From: Lophium mytilinum
Taxonomy: Eukaryota > Ascomycota > Dothideomycetes > Mytilinidiales > Mytilinidiaceae
Length of the DNA: 64,000 bases
Reading direction: 5' to 3'
Assembly: GCA_010093605.1 (NCBI GenBank)
Contig: MU004184.1
Coordinates: forward strand, 1,321,897 to 1,385,896
Part shown: positions 49,299-60,231 of the stretch, piece after piece
How the letters are laid out: the number at the start of each line of letters is the position of its first letter
Position numbering within the stretch: position 1 is the first letter of the stretch
Notes under the pieces: generated by a model
What the model was told of the DNA's origin: nothing
The model's input: the letters and a program-made list of their open reading frames with translations, nothing else
Database searches by the model: none
Program-made: the position numbers and the translations under genes

Positions 49299-50426
49299 CT
49301 ACTCGGGCTGTCGGTACATCGTACGCATGTGTTCGATCATGTTCATCTGTTTCGACTCAATCACCGTCCCATCCTTGAGTGTGAATTTTGATTCAGCATC
49401 CGCCTGGTACTGGTTGACAACCATGGTTCCGTGCTTCCGGATCCAAGTATAATACCCACGAGCATATCCATAGACCGTCGACTCAAGTCTCCCCTTCTCG
49501 GTTTCCATCCACACCTTCCACCGGTACGGTATCTGCAACTTGCTCTTCGGGTCTAGCCAGTATAGCGTCTCCTCGATACCACCATTGGCTCCTTGGACCG
49601 GGAATGATTCTCCCTTGATGTTGATAACACCAGTAAAGTTCTTCTCGCCAACGTCGCCTTTGAAGCAATACCACGAAAAATCTTCGCTCCAGCCATGCAT
49701 CCAGTTCAGGCCACGGCCACCCATGTAATGCGTCCGATCCGGAACTACACCGCTCTGTATGATTCGCTCGTGGACGCCGTATCCTTTGAACTTATATGCC
49801 TTCCCCTTGACAGTGATGGTGCCCTCAGCTGTGCCGTGCATGACGTACCCGGCAACACCTCCCTCCTTTTTCAGATTCTCAAAAGCGCCCAGATGGAAAA
49901 ACCCCTTGGAGATCTCTTTGTAGTTGATGTCTGCGTGCACTCCGGCGTGTTCGCCCTCAACACGCCAGTTCGGCGGTGTGCAGATGTACTTCCGGTCTGT
50001 GTGCGTCCATGTGGTTTCTGGCCCACCCTCTGCGATCTTGATCGTACCCGGCTTCGCGTAGTCCTCGATGTTCTGGCCCTTGTTGACGTAGGGCGAGTCG
50101 TGCATAGATAGCTTCTCCTCGTCCGAGTACTTGGTAGCGATGAAAAGCGACTGGCTGACATCGCCGTCGACAATGATCTCGGGCCCTCGCTGCTGGTACA
50201 TGAAGGACCAGAGGTGGACATCATGGCCTTCTTCGGTTCGACCACGGATCACGAAGCCTGGCTCAATTGTTATCATCCGGCATTCTTAAATGATCTACTG
50301 GGAGCTCATACCCATGTCATTGAAGAACTCGGAATACGCCTCATCGGTCTGGTGCGTGCCCTCATGCTCCAGCTTCACTGGCAAGGTAACCGACTGATAG
50401 ATTCCGGGATCCTCGCCTGAGACCAT
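49299..50426 (-). CDS. Conserved fungal beta-rich protein, perhaps lipocalin-like hydratase
   Basis: The main part (50276-49299) is one frame. It starts near EPGFVIRGRTEEGHDVHLWS and is aromatic- and beta-rich (RGLNWMHGWSEDFSWYCFKG, YARGYYTWIRKHGTMVVNQY), like the two-lobed lipocalin-type (CrtC/AttH-like) fold of fungal hydratases and Diels-Alderases; this is a resemblance only. An upstream exon from 50426 (MVSGEDPGIYQSVTLPVKLE) is in the same frame but separated by a stop, so an intron near 50,270-50,310 is needed; the exact sites are unclear. No signal peptide. It may be a lyase, hydratase or small-molecule isomerase. Confidence 0.6.
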
Positions 50427-50843
50427 GATGCTAGATTTTATGTTGTGTTTGTTGTATGTTGAATTCTGTATACTGTACGATAACCCAAAGGCAGGAAATG
50501 CGTATGCAAATAGATCAAGTCTAGCAAATTCACCTCCGCTGGCTGGTAATTCTTCCTATATACGCCCCGCAACACTTCGGCATTCACGCAATTATCGAGT
50601 GGTACCGGAAATCTCGCCTACGGAAACACGAATTCAGTCTAGCAGACGCTTGCAATAGTGGGGTTCTCTTCTCCACAGATTCCCCGCATTCCGGAACGGT
50701 CGCTTAACCCCAGTCCTTACTGTACGTATATGTTGTCATACGTGCATACTCAGCGCATCGCTTTGTTTATTTGGTCAAGTTTAAGCAACAAAGAGGAGAA
50801 ATATCTGTTTTAATATTTGGAGATTGAGGGGCGGCATTCGGCA
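50427..50843. other. Divergent promoter region of beta-rich protein and cyclase genes
   Basis: About 420 bp between divergent starts, with no gene. Several short AT tracts precede the cyclase start. Two divergent enzyme genes could share control here. Confidence 0.4.
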
Positions 50844-52024
50844 ATGTCTTTCCACGATCGAATCACGAATCTGCCAAGCTTTGACGAACTTCCTCAAATT
50901 GGGGATCTGCCGAAGGGATGTACGTGGGGGCTGTGGGATAAAGATGGTAAAAAAGATGAATTAGGGACGTTGAATCTTTTGACGCCTGAAGTGGTCAAGG
51001 AAGCTTTCAAAGAGTTGTCTGAAGGTGTCAGTGTTTGTTTAACGTGAGGGATTGCCTATTCTACTTAATCTTGTCAATTATATGTCCAGAAGTAATGCTA
51101 ACGAAGCTGTACCTAGCTGGTCCCTAGACAAACCCAACGCGCCCAACTTCCACCGCAAACCCCTCGACCACAAACTCCTCGACCACAGCACCTTCAGCCC
51201 TTACTCTGGCTTCGACGACGAAATCCACCTTAACACGCAATGTAGCTCTCAATGGGACGGGCTGCGACACCACAGCCAAGGCCAAACAAAACTCTTCTAC
51301 AACAACGTCAACAAAGAGGAATTCAAAACCTCCAACGTGCTAGGAATCGACCGTACCTCCCCCCTCTTCTCCTTTCCTTCAGCAGCTCAGACCTAACTAT
51401 CCCAGGCTGGTCCACCCGCGGTGGCATCGTCGGCCGCGGCGTCCTCATCGACTACGTCGCCTACGCCGCGCGCCACAACATCACCTACTCTGCCATCGAA
51501 TGCCACTCCATCACGCACACGGCGCTCGAAGCCGCCGCGCGCGAGCAGGGCGTCGCGTTCAAGCCCGGCGACATCCTTCTTGTGCGCAGCGGCTTCACGA
51601 AGTGGTACAACTCGATGAGCGACAACGCGGCGGAGCGGGACCGCGTCACGAGCTCGCAATTCACGTACGCGGGCGTGACGCCGACGCAGGAGAGTATACG
51701 GTGGATGTGGGAGCGGCATTTCAGCGCGGTCGCGGGCGATGCGCTGGCGTTTGAGAGCTTGCCGTATCGGGATGATGGGTTGTGTGAGTATTCATTCTGG
51801 GATTTGAGGTTGGGGGTAGGAGAGATCGTTAGGCTGACATGTGGACAGTGTTTCACGATTTCTTTTTGTCGCTGTGGGGTACGCCGATTGGCGAGGCGTG
51901 GGATTTGGAGGGCTTGGCTGAGACGTGTGAGAGGTTGGGGAGGTGGTCGTTTTTGCTGACGAGTGCACCGTTGAATGTGCCGGGAGGGGTGGCGAGTCCG
52001 CCGAATGCGATTGCGATATTTTGA
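50844..52024 (+). CDS. Cyclase-family (kynurenine formamidase-like) metal hydrolase, 329 aa
   Basis: Exons 50844-51043, 51117-51352, 51406-51783 and 51849-52024 keep frame; each intron has an acceptable GT-AG pair. It matches the Pfam Cyclase family (PF04199): GLWDKDGKKDELGTLNLLT at the start, SSQWDGLRHH in place of HxGTHxD, and GWSTRGGIVGRGVLIDY then IECHSITHTALEAAAREQG. The end LLFHDFFLSLWGTPIGEAWD and NVPGGVASPPNAIAIF is typical of the fungal branch. The usual metal-binding motif is altered, so metal use may differ from bacterial members. It would hydrolyse a small amide or lactone. An in-frame Met at 50817 adds nine residues. Confidence 0.85.
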
Positions 52025-52472
52025 AGAGTATTTGAGGAGTTAGCAATGGAAGTTCTGAATGCTACATATGCTACAGTTTTCAAGGTGTAAGCAGATTATG
52101 CTTAAAAGGGGATTCATTGGTGAAAACCAGTACTGTCAAAGTACAGCCGAATCTCAGACGATCAGAGATCTTGCAGATTGGATCCGAATCTTGGGTATTA
52201 AACCATCCCTGCGGCGTCAGCCCTACTTCTCGAGTAGTATTACTCATTGGGTTGGCCAGATTCCAATTTCTCCCTCGAAATTCAATTGGCTCAACGCCTA
52301 CCCAAATCGGATTCTCTACTAAAGACTGAGGAGGGTCCATTTTGAAGCAATTCAGTGCGCTCAATATCTGACAGTTGTTAAGTTGCCAACTGCTACTCGA
52401 TTAGGCAATATAAATGGTAGAAGGACAATTCTAGATGAAAAGGCTCAATTCCAAGTTCCTATCTACACATCC
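52025..52472. other. Convergent intergenic with weak inverted repeat
   Basis: About 450 bp between converging genes. A short imperfect inverted pair (GATCCGAATCTTGGGTA near 52,180 and TACCCAAATCGGATTC near 52,300) is visible. Nothing else stands out. Confidence 0.4.
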
Positions 52473-53678
52473 CTACGCCGGCGTAATCTTCCCCGTCTTC
52501 ACAACCCTCTCTAACAGCCCCTTAACATCGTGCTTCTGCGCCAGATGACTTATCGTCTTCACTTGCCTCTCAAACGCACTCCTCGCATGCCCATATCCCC
52601 CATTCGTCGACGACGTCATCGCTGAATCGAACCGCTCCAACGCGAGCAAACAGTAGTCCAGCCACGCCTCTTCCCGATCCACCTTGACCCCATTCGCCTC
52701 CAACGTATCCGTATACACATCAAACAACTCCCTCTCATGCCCCTCACACGCCTCAATATCCAAACTACTCATCAAAAAGTACGAGAGATCACGATACCCA
52801 TAGCCACGGAACAAGCACTGCCAATCATAATACCCCGCGCTGCCATCCGGATACTCCAGCACATTCCCCAAATGCGAATCGCCGTGGATGATCGTCGGCG
52901 GCTTGCTATCCCAGTACTCATACACAGCCACGCAATCCCGATCCCACATCCTAATCAGCTCCTTAACATACTCCGGCAGATCCTTCCCCAGCTCGCTCTC
53001 CAAAAACATGCGCCTGTTATTCGTAAAGAACTTCCGCAGCCACAGCTCGCCGAAGCGGCGGCACCGCGGCCGCACCCACACCATGTCGGCGTCGAAGCGC
53101 GGCGAGTTCCAGTACGTCGCGTGGATGCGGGCCTGCGCGATAGCAACCTGGCGCGCGTAGGCGGGCGTGATGGTGTCGCCCATCCAGTGCACCTTGACGT
53201 TGCGCGCCTCGAGGTCTTCGAGGATGATGATGAAGCGGCCGCCTGGGTACGCTTTCGCGTAGTAGCATTTCGGGATGAGGCCTTGGGGTTCTAGCTCCAC
53301 CGAGAGCTCGTTGTACACGTGCGCTTCGAGTTCTGCCATGTGTAGTAGGCTTAGCATCTCGCGGAGGTGTGCGTTCTCGGGCGTGGCTTTGAAGAAGATT
53401 CGCATTGGGAGGTTGGCGGCTTTGCCGGCGTCGTTCCATTCTAGCGTCCAGAAGTGCCGCGAGGTCATGCCTTCGTGGCCGCCGGTGTTATTTGCGGTGA
53501 CGAGTTTGGCGTCGGGGACTTTTGAGCCGAGCACGGTGGTGAGCCATTCTGGCGTTACTTGGTCAATGGTGTAGACGGCGTCGAGGACGAGGGAGGGGGC
53601 GGTAGCGAGGAGGAGGTCAGAGGCTTCAAGGGCGGCGAGGGCGTGCGTGTGCACTGTTGGGGTATCGACGAGAGCCAT
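52473..53678 (-). CDS. APH-fold phosphotransferase (aminoglycoside/choline kinase-like), 401 aa
   Basis: A single exon. The catalytic motif is IIHGDSHLGNVL (HGDxxxxN, about residue 265), followed by GYYDWQCLFRG, where Asp serves as the DFG-type metal ligand. The N-lobe has RIFFKATPEN (Lys) and ELEAHVYNEL. These are the marks of the fungal APH/DUF1679-like kinase family, which phosphorylates small molecules or lipids; the substrate is unknown. No signal or membrane segment. The start at 53678 (MALVDTPTVH) fits the frame. It is convergent with the cyclase gene. Confidence 0.85.
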   Translation of the reverse strand: MALVDTPTVHTHALAALEASDLLLATAPSLVLDAVYTIDQVTPEWLTTVLGSKVPDAKLVTANNTGGHEGMTSRHFWTLEWNDAGKAANLPMRIFFKATPENAHLREMLSLLHMAELEAHVYNELSVELEPQGLIPKCYYAKAYPGGRFIIILEDLEARNVKVHWMGDTITPAYARQVAIAQARIHATYWNSPRFDADMVWVRPRCRRFGELWLRKFFTNNRRMFLESELGKDLPEYVKELIRMWDRDCVAVYEYWDSKPPTIIHGDSHLGNVLEYPDGSAGYYDWQCLFRGYGYRDLSYFLMSSLDIEACEGHERELFDVYTDTLEANGVKVDREEAWLDYCLLALERFDSAMTSSTNGGYGHARSAFERQVKTISHLAQKHDVKGLLERVVKTGKITPA

Positions 53679-54870
53679 GATTGGAAAGAAAATAAAGAGA
53701 GGAGGTATAGTGTTGTGAGAAGGGATGGTTTGGATATCGAGAAGAACGATCGCGAGATAGAATTAACGAAGTATCTACAAGTACGAAGCTATGAAACTGA
53801 ACCTTACTTTTCCTTGAAGCCGTGAAGCCGTGAAGCCGTTATTAGGCTCTCTTGGCTGAAGTAGTTCCTTAATTCCGTCGCGTTACCCTCGCGACCCCGC
53901 AATCATCAAGATTTAATAAGACTAGTTTTAGTCAAAAGAGATCACAGGTATACCTACCCCACATCAACATATGCCGGCATCGTTACAATCTCGGCACGAT
54001 GACGCGACGGCATTGACCGGTAGGCCAGTACCTGAGACAATAGTCAGATTCGGAGGTAAGGCGCACAGCTGGTAGGTGCCGAGAGCATCTTCGGAGCAAG
54101 TCCTGGAGTCTGGGTTGCAGGTCATCGATCCGACTGGGTGGGTTTCGCGGCATACCGAAAACCTTAAACGATCCGAAGCCAAGGTGCTGTGTGCTCTTCA
54201 TATGCAGTTGAAGCTACCAGCATAGTTGTATGCCGGTCCAGGACTGATAAAGCCGCATGAGGCTGGGTGTCATGACCTAGGAGTGGAAAGTTCCTCACTT
54301 CTAAAGCAGCAACTCACGGGCTTAGGCTAGGATACATTTAAGCATCCTATGGAGAGTAATCGAAGCCGCAGGGACCTGAGGCCAGTAGCAACTCTATCAC
54401 GTGATAGTGGATACTACAGTTCGATCTGAAATGCTAAAAGTCTCTCGGCATTTCTTAGTGAATCATACTCCTTCCGACGACAGCAGGATTATGGCATGCT
54501 GGTCCCTAACAAGCGGAGTAAGTGAGGCTGAGAAATGGTAAACCGCACGTACAAATAGCAAAGCCCAGGGAGTACGATCTAGCTCTTCGTCTTGTTATCT
54601 AGTGATAACAGTATTATTGGTGGAAAACGGCAACCGCCTACGGAAATGCGGGATACAAATCAGGGGATATAAACACGTCCTCAAGGTGGACACGGCGACT
54701 GTTTTGCCCAAAAAAGAGAACACGAAGTGTCGTTTCCTCTGCTCGTTTCTTGACTTCGTCCACGAACTACCACTTCACCAACCACTCTCCTTTCATGATG
54801 CTCCACACAGGCCCTTCCAGCCTCAAAATATCAACCTCACATCCCCTCCTGCTCCATCTTGGGTATCTCT
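53679..54870. other. Intergenic, 1.2 kb
   Basis: Low-information sequence without a supported gene. Three copies of the 9-bp unit GTGAAGCCG lie in tandem at about 53,812-53,838. The left part should hold the promoter of the phosphotransferase gene, and the right part the 3' UTR of the small membrane protein. Confidence 0.45.
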
Positions 54871-55068
54871 TTAGGTCTCGCGCAGAGCCTTGCGTGCTTG
54901 GAGTTTCTTCTGGACGAACAGGCCAGTCAGAAGGATCGCGATGGTTCCGACGATGCAGAACACGAGGATGACACCGGGTTCTCGGGCAGCCCAGTTCTTC
55001 TTGCGCTTCATGAGGTGGACGACTTCGGCGTGGCCGCGGGCGACGAGAGACATGTCGAGAGCTGCCAT
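54871..55068 (-). CDS. Small single-pass membrane protein (65 aa)
   Basis: MAALDMSLVARGHAEVVHLM is a short helical head, KRKKNWAAREPG a basic turn, then GVILVFCIVGTIAILLTGLF is one membrane segment (about residues 31-51), and the tail is QKKLQARKALRE. This layout recurs in short ascomycete proteins of unknown role. The positive flanks suggest the N-terminus could face either side. It is too small to recognise by domain, but composition and the start context support it. Confidence 0.65.
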   Translation of the reverse strand: MAALDMSLVARGHAEVVHLMKRKKNWAAREPGVILVFCIVGTIAILLTGLFVQKKLQARKALRET

Positions 55069-57423
55069 TGTTGCTGAGGCGGTTTGCTGCAGTTATTGGT
55101 TAGTACAGCTATTGTGCTTTGTGCAATGCTTGTGTGGTGTTCACTGCTTGGAACAACGGAAGGCGTAGTCAAACGCAGGTTTGCGGGGTTGCAGCCCACG
55201 AAACCAAGGTCCAATGGACTCGAGTGCCGGGAAAGATGCATACCTTTAGGCTTTGGTATTGACTCGGAGGAATAGAGCAGCGATTATCGTCAAGATGAAG
55301 CTGTGCGAGTAGCCTTTGAGACAACAGAACAATTAGCGAATGAACATACGGCGAGATGGCGCGACAAAGACCAAGGAAGCTCTAATGAGGTGAGCTGACG
55401 AGGAGGGCGCCAATTTGTATAGCTATAGGAGCTTTGCGCGACCCGGGGGTGTATTTGATAGCTCTGTTATTGGGATGCAGCGTGATTGCAGTGAGGCATT
55501 TGTTGTCGGCGATCTGTCTAGGCGCCGGGAAGTGTCGCATGGACGGGAAATTTGAAGGATGCGTTGGAGGCCAGCGTAAAGAAGGCGAGGGAAACATGGA
55601 CTTACAATGGGCGCGAAGCTCTGTCGAAAACGGCCGGCGTGGAGGTGGAGTGGAGAGTGCAGAGGTGATGGAGACGAGAGCTAAGAGGGCTAAGTAGCTG
55701 GGAGGAGCCGGCCCTTAGGCGGAGAAGGCAGAGCTATTCACAGGCGGTAGCTGTTTTAGCTCTAGCGCGCAGGACGATCGAATGGCACGAAATTGCGGGC
55801 ACTCCTCCGCAAAACTAAACCACCGAGCTGTCTGTCCGCTGGTGACAAAGACAGCTGAGCGATACGCCCTGCCTTTCCTCTTCGTTGCAGCGTCATTCTC
55901 ACCCTTCTATTGCGCTCCAAGACAGCTTCTCGCGGCCTCACAAAGAGGTAGCCCGGCAGCGGTCGCACGGACTCTGCAGGGGGTGGCGTGCCTCAACGCC
56001 AGGTCATGCTTTGAAGCTTATCATCACTGCTGTGAGAGCCGCGGCTGGCCTGGGAAGCTCGAAGCGATCCCAACGGCCTCAATTCGGCTTGCTGAGCTGG
56101 AGCAGACCGCCAGCTTCAAGTCTGCGCTGCTCATTCGATTCTACCAAGCTTCCTTCGGCCGTGGTGCAGCTTCGTGCGACCGTGTTCCTCACTGACATGG
56201 TTCGAATGCACAAGCCTTGCTAATCATCGCCAAGTAAACGGCCTGAGGCGTGTGACCACCGCTGCAGTCTTGCATCATTTCCAAAGCATCTCATCATCAC
56301 CATCAACACTCTCCAACAGTCGGAACAACAATGTAGACTCAGGGCCAAGTAGTGAGCACCGACGCGTAAAGGTTCTCGCCGCCTATTCAGTAAGAAGGAC
56401 GGCCGACTCGACCACAGGGTCTCCGACCGTCCTTGCATCTCACGCGATTTGGCTTGGTAAGACAGTCTCTATCAGACGGACATCCCAGGGCGTAAGTATT
56501 AGTGCTGCTCGTGTTTGTTGATCCGGAGCGCCCGGGTAGGTACTCGCAGTTGGTTTAGTGCATTCAAGATCAGTCTTCCGTAGAAAGAAAATGAGAGGAG
56601 TGGAATGGCTGTTGAGTTTACAAGAAGGAATGAGAGCAATGATCCAGATAAAATAATCTTGGGTTAGCAAAGAGCGTGAGGTATAGGAACGAACAACACC
56701 GTTCTATGATTCCTGTCCTTTCATTATTGCCATCCTTCCAGTTCCACCAATCGAATGTTGGCGCTATGTCAAATTTCCTAGTAGTAGGACCTCCTAGGAA
56801 TATCATTGAACGGCCCAATTTGACCGATTTCTGGAAAGACTAGCTGTGTTCGAACCACGAAAGCCCACAAAGGTAGGAGGAGACGGCGTGCCCGATATAT
56901 GCATTCCATGGATGGTGAGTTCTCTTCTGTTGACTGTATCTTCAGCAGCTTCCTTATAGATTCAAGAGCTCTGGATAGCGTGAGACCCTTCTAGGATGCA
57001 TTGTCAAGAAAGGCAATTGATTGAGACGCTGAGCTCGTAGATTCCCTGGGGATCTGCTGCTAGGACTTCCAACAACCGGAGGCACAGCCGTGTTGACCGT
57101 TAAGCGGCGTGAAGATTCCAGAGCGTACTATTATGTCTAGAAAATACGAGCACGTAGAGGCAGACTCTAAGCATCAAGAGAATGAGTGTAGCAAATGAAG
57201 TTGTTCGCCATGTGGCCGCCAGATCGCGTGGGTGTTGCCATCCAGCGTAAACACCAGGTAGGCAGGAGCGCGCCGTTTCCGTCACCGCAACAGCTACACC
57301 TCGACCCCACGACATCTCCACTCTCTCGCCTTCTCTTCCCACCTCTACAGAGACTGCTCGCCACTTCCACGTCTGCTCATCCGCTGAAGCCCCCCCTACA
57401 AGCTGTCGACCGTCTTCACCACC
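55069..57423. other. Long intergenic stretch, 2.35 kb
   Basis: Open frames here are short, overlap in several frames and lack family features. I find no repeat or RNA gene. The 5' UTR and promoter of the small membrane protein and, after about 57,200, the leader of the TPR/SET-like gene lie here. A gene with short exons cannot be excluded. Confidence 0.4.
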
Positions 57424-60231
57424 ATGGCAGAACCAGTCTGTCCACCCTCTCCACGGGCCTCCTCTCCGCCCTTCCGTCGTCGAAACTCTTCGGCGCCGCC
57501 CTCATCATCGAGGCGATTCCACCTCAACATCATCAACAACGACAACGAAGTTAACAAGCTTCTGGCCCGTGCGAACTCGGACTTGTCGGCCTACAAGGTC
57601 AGATCAGCTCTAGCCCTCTACACCGAGGTCTTGGACAAGCTGTCTCCAGGACATCCATGCGCGCTCCTCAATCGCTCGCTCTGCTACCTCACGCTGTACT
57701 ATCCGAACCTCGCCGCCATCGACGCCTATCGCGCCATCCTCGCCGCGCATTGGGCGAAGACCGAAGACCAGAAGACTCCACAGACCAAACAAATATTGAA
57801 CTTCGGACGATACACCCAATTCGCGAAGACTACATCGAAACATGATTGGGTGACCGAACCAGCATGCTACGTGGGCCTGGGGCTATTCCAGTGGCTAAGT
57901 ACCGACCTTGCCAGCATTGCAGTCGAGCCCCAGTCACGGTTGAAGGTGGAAGGACCAGTTCCGGCCGTGAAAGCTATCAAGATAGGGGCTCTCAACGCCG
58001 CCAACGACATCATTTTAAAGGGCTTCTATCGGCTAGCATTAGCGTTGTGGAAATGTGGGGGTGGTGCCCTGAAGAGCGCTCTGGATGTGTTGAGCGATGC
58101 GCAGGACCTTGCTTTCTGCGTATCGCAGGATACAGAGCAGTACCGGGATCTGGAGAATGCCATCTTGTTTGAAATCGAGACAGTGCTCAAGGATGAGGAA
58201 GAGGTGAAGCTTTTTCAAATCAAGCGCAACATCCAGACCGATCCTAAGATTCTTCGGGAGTACAAAGAGCTCGGATTCCAGGGACTCGCTAGGACCAGGT
58301 TCACAAACATCAAGAGAGAGCTATACCCGTGGGATACCTACAGCTTGACCAGCCACAACCAAGAAGCCCTTGCGGCGATAGATGATATGGTCAAGCAACA
58401 TTTCGGCGAGTGTTTTGGGGCTGCAACCGCGCCTGCCGATGACGGAAGCCCTCCAAAAGCATTCCTCTATGCCCAAGAGGACATTGCTGTTTCGGAGCCC
58501 ATGTTCGAGGAGTTGAGCAGTTTCAACGTGTTGTCAAACGGGTGGGACGGCGGCGGGATTACGTGCGATCTATGCGCTAGCCACCTGAAGATATCTGGAG
58601 ATCTCCTGCTTCGAGCGAACAGAATTGCCAGAGATTTGCAAAATACGGAATTCGCTCGTGAAAACTCTGGCAGAGACAGATCCGATCGTAGCCCAGCACC
58701 CTCAGAGGATTCTGAACGAACTCGATCATTTGAAGTATCAACGCCAAAATCTGATCCTTGGGTGTCTATTACAACACAAGATAGTACTGATAAGGGGGAA
58801 ATCATTACCAAGGAAGCTAGAATCAGTCAAGCTATGGTTGACTCCCCACACAATGAAGACGCGGTACATGGCACAATTGAAAGCTCACCGCATCCTCAGC
58901 ATCCTCAACCCCCTCCCGATGGATTTCAGCTCTGCACAAAATGCCGCAATATAGCTCTGTGTAGCCCAAAGTGTCGTCAATACGCTTTCAATATCTATCA
59001 CAAGAACTGCTGTAAAACCGGTTTGGAACAGTATATTCGATCACGCACCAACGTCTCAGATACTTGGCCGGGCGTCCCTGAGCCAGAACACCAAGTGCTC
59101 CTAAACCTACTCGTGCTCCGTATCCTCGCACACAGCATGGATTCAGAATCACATCCTCTTTCAAAGCCTTGGATGAGAGGTCTTGATGGTGGTCTTGAAG
59201 CTTCGAGGGACAGCGGACGTGACTGGAAGGAGGAGGATTCTAAAGTCAAAGTCACTTGGAAAGAGCATGTCAATGTCGACCTCGACGACCTCTATCCCGA
59301 GCGGGCGTCGTGGAAGAAGCTCGTTCGCGACGCTGAGAAGACTTCAAAGGACACCCGAAGCTTACTCCCGTGGTCGTTTGACAACAACGTCCGGATACCT
59401 CTGCGCTGCCTGTTCACGATGGGTGGTACGGAGCTTGCCCTAGATACCGCTCGCTTTGACGGTTGGGTGCTTGAGACGATGCGCGCAAAGATCGCGAGTA
59501 ATATGCGGATCACGCTGTATCCTCGGTTCGACAAAGCGTTCGACAACGACGGGACAGCGGTAGCGGAGTGGGCCTTCAAGCAAGACCCAACCCCGAACGC
59601 ATATGCCGATCGCAACATCTACAGTTCCACGGTCAAGATGGATGAAAAGAAGAAAGTGATCTGGATGGCGAGTCTCCATCCCATCGCCTCTCTTGTGCGT
59701 GTCGCAGCGGAGGACGAGACTCCGAATGTCCAGCTGATGGAGCGCGGAGGAATACTTACGTGCGTACCTCCTGCACCTTCCACAGCCCTTAGACCAGAAA
59801 ACAGCAAGGGGGAAGGGCGCGTAGATGGTAAGGATGCCGACTACGAATCCGGCGATTCAGACATCTTACTCAGCGATTCTTTAATGGACCTAGACTTCGA
59901 ATCCAGTCCTCCACCGGTTATCAAGGCTGGCGAGCCACTGCTAAGAGCTGCGGAAGTGGCGCCGTGGGTTTTGGAGACGGATATCGAGACTGAGGTGTGG
60001 GAGCTGTTCACGAAGAAGGAGGGGAGCAGTGTCTCTAGCTCTGCCGCGACGCAGACCGAGTCGTCGATCTTGTTTGCTGGGGATACGATGCTCGATGCTG
60101 ATGAGACAGAATGGGGAGATGACTTTGCGATGGACGATGAAGACTTCGAGGCAATGTTGAAGCTAAGGTCAGAAGAACTGGTGAGTGACGACGATGAGGA
60201 TGATGATTTCATGGACGTCGACGGCTCGTGA
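57424..60231 (+). CDS. TPR/MYND/SET-like protein (SMYD-type), 935 aa
   Basis: A single exon, so unusually long for this window. Residues 45-110 hold TPR-like helices (ANSDLSAYKVRSALALYTEV, LNRSLCYLTLYYPNLAAIDA). A SET-like region starts near ELGFQGLART. Zinc ligands CDLCASHL (about residue 380) and LCTKCRNIALCSPKCRQ with YHKNCC (about residues 500-530) form a MYND-type finger with a Ser/Asp-rich ~110-residue insert between its halves. The SET C-half (FDGWVLETM; HPIASLVRVAAEDETPNVQL) lacks the usual NHSC motif. The C-terminus is acidic (DDDEDDDFMDVDGS). It resembles fungal SMYD-type proteins that may modify or bind histones or chaperones; catalysis is doubtful. Confidence 0.75.
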   Translation: MAEPVCPPSPRASSPPFRRRNSSAPPSSSRRFHLNIINNDNEVNKLLARANSDLSAYKVRSALALYTEVLDKLSPGHPCALLNRSLCYLTLYYPNLAAIDAYRAILAAHWAKTEDQKTPQTKQILNFGRYTQFAKTTSKHDWVTEPACYVGLGLFQWLSTDLASIAVEPQSRLKVEGPVPAVKAIKIGALNAANDIILKGFYRLALALWKCGGGALKSALDVLSDAQDLAFCVSQDTEQYRDLENAILFEIETVLKDEEEVKLFQIKRNIQTDPKILREYKELGFQGLARTRFTNIKRELYPWDTYSLTSHNQEALAAIDDMVKQHFGECFGAATAPADDGSPPKAFLYAQEDIAVSEPMFEELSSFNVLSNGWDGGGITCDLCASHLKISGDLLLRANRIARDLQNTEFARENSGRDRSDRSPAPSEDSERTRSFEVSTPKSDPWVSITTQDSTDKGEIITKEARISQAMVDSPHNEDAVHGTIESSPHPQHPQPPPDGFQLCTKCRNIALCSPKCRQYAFNIYHKNCCKTGLEQYIRSRTNVSDTWPGVPEPEHQVLLNLLVLRILAHSMDSESHPLSKPWMRGLDGGLEASRDSGRDWKEEDSKVKVTWKEHVNVDLDDLYPERASWKKLVRDAEKTSKDTRSLLPWSFDNNVRIPLRCLFTMGGTELALDTARFDGWVLETMRAKIASNMRITLYPRFDKAFDNDGTAVAEWAFKQDPTPNAYADRNIYSSTVKMDEKKKVIWMASLHPIASLVRVAAEDETPNVQLMERGGILTCVPPAPSTALRPENSKGEGRVDGKDADYESGDSDILLSDSLMDLDFESSPPPVIKAGEPLLRAAEVAPWVLETDIETEVWELFTKKEGSSVSSSAATQTESSILFAGDTMLDADETEWGDDFAMDDEDFEAMLKLRSEELVSDDDEDDDFMDVDGS

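Noticed and set aside
49695-50111. 138-aa plus-strand frame opposite the beta-rich protein
   Set aside because: It is a shadow of the conserved minus-strand coding region.
52130-52330. Imperfect inverted pair that might be a MITE
   Set aside because: The pairing is short (about 16 bp) and broken, with no matching ends.
53812-53838. Three tandem copies of GTGAAGCCG
   Set aside because: Simple slippage repeat in non-coding sequence; no further signal.
55782-56195. 137-aa plus-strand frame in the long intergenic stretch
   Set aside because: Composition is Ala/Cys/Arg-rich without motif or signal, and a second frame overlaps it. I saw no support for a gene.
56190-56230. TGGTTCGAATGC, a tRNA B-box-like string
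   Set aside because: No matching A box or acceptor/anticodon stems could be folded around it.
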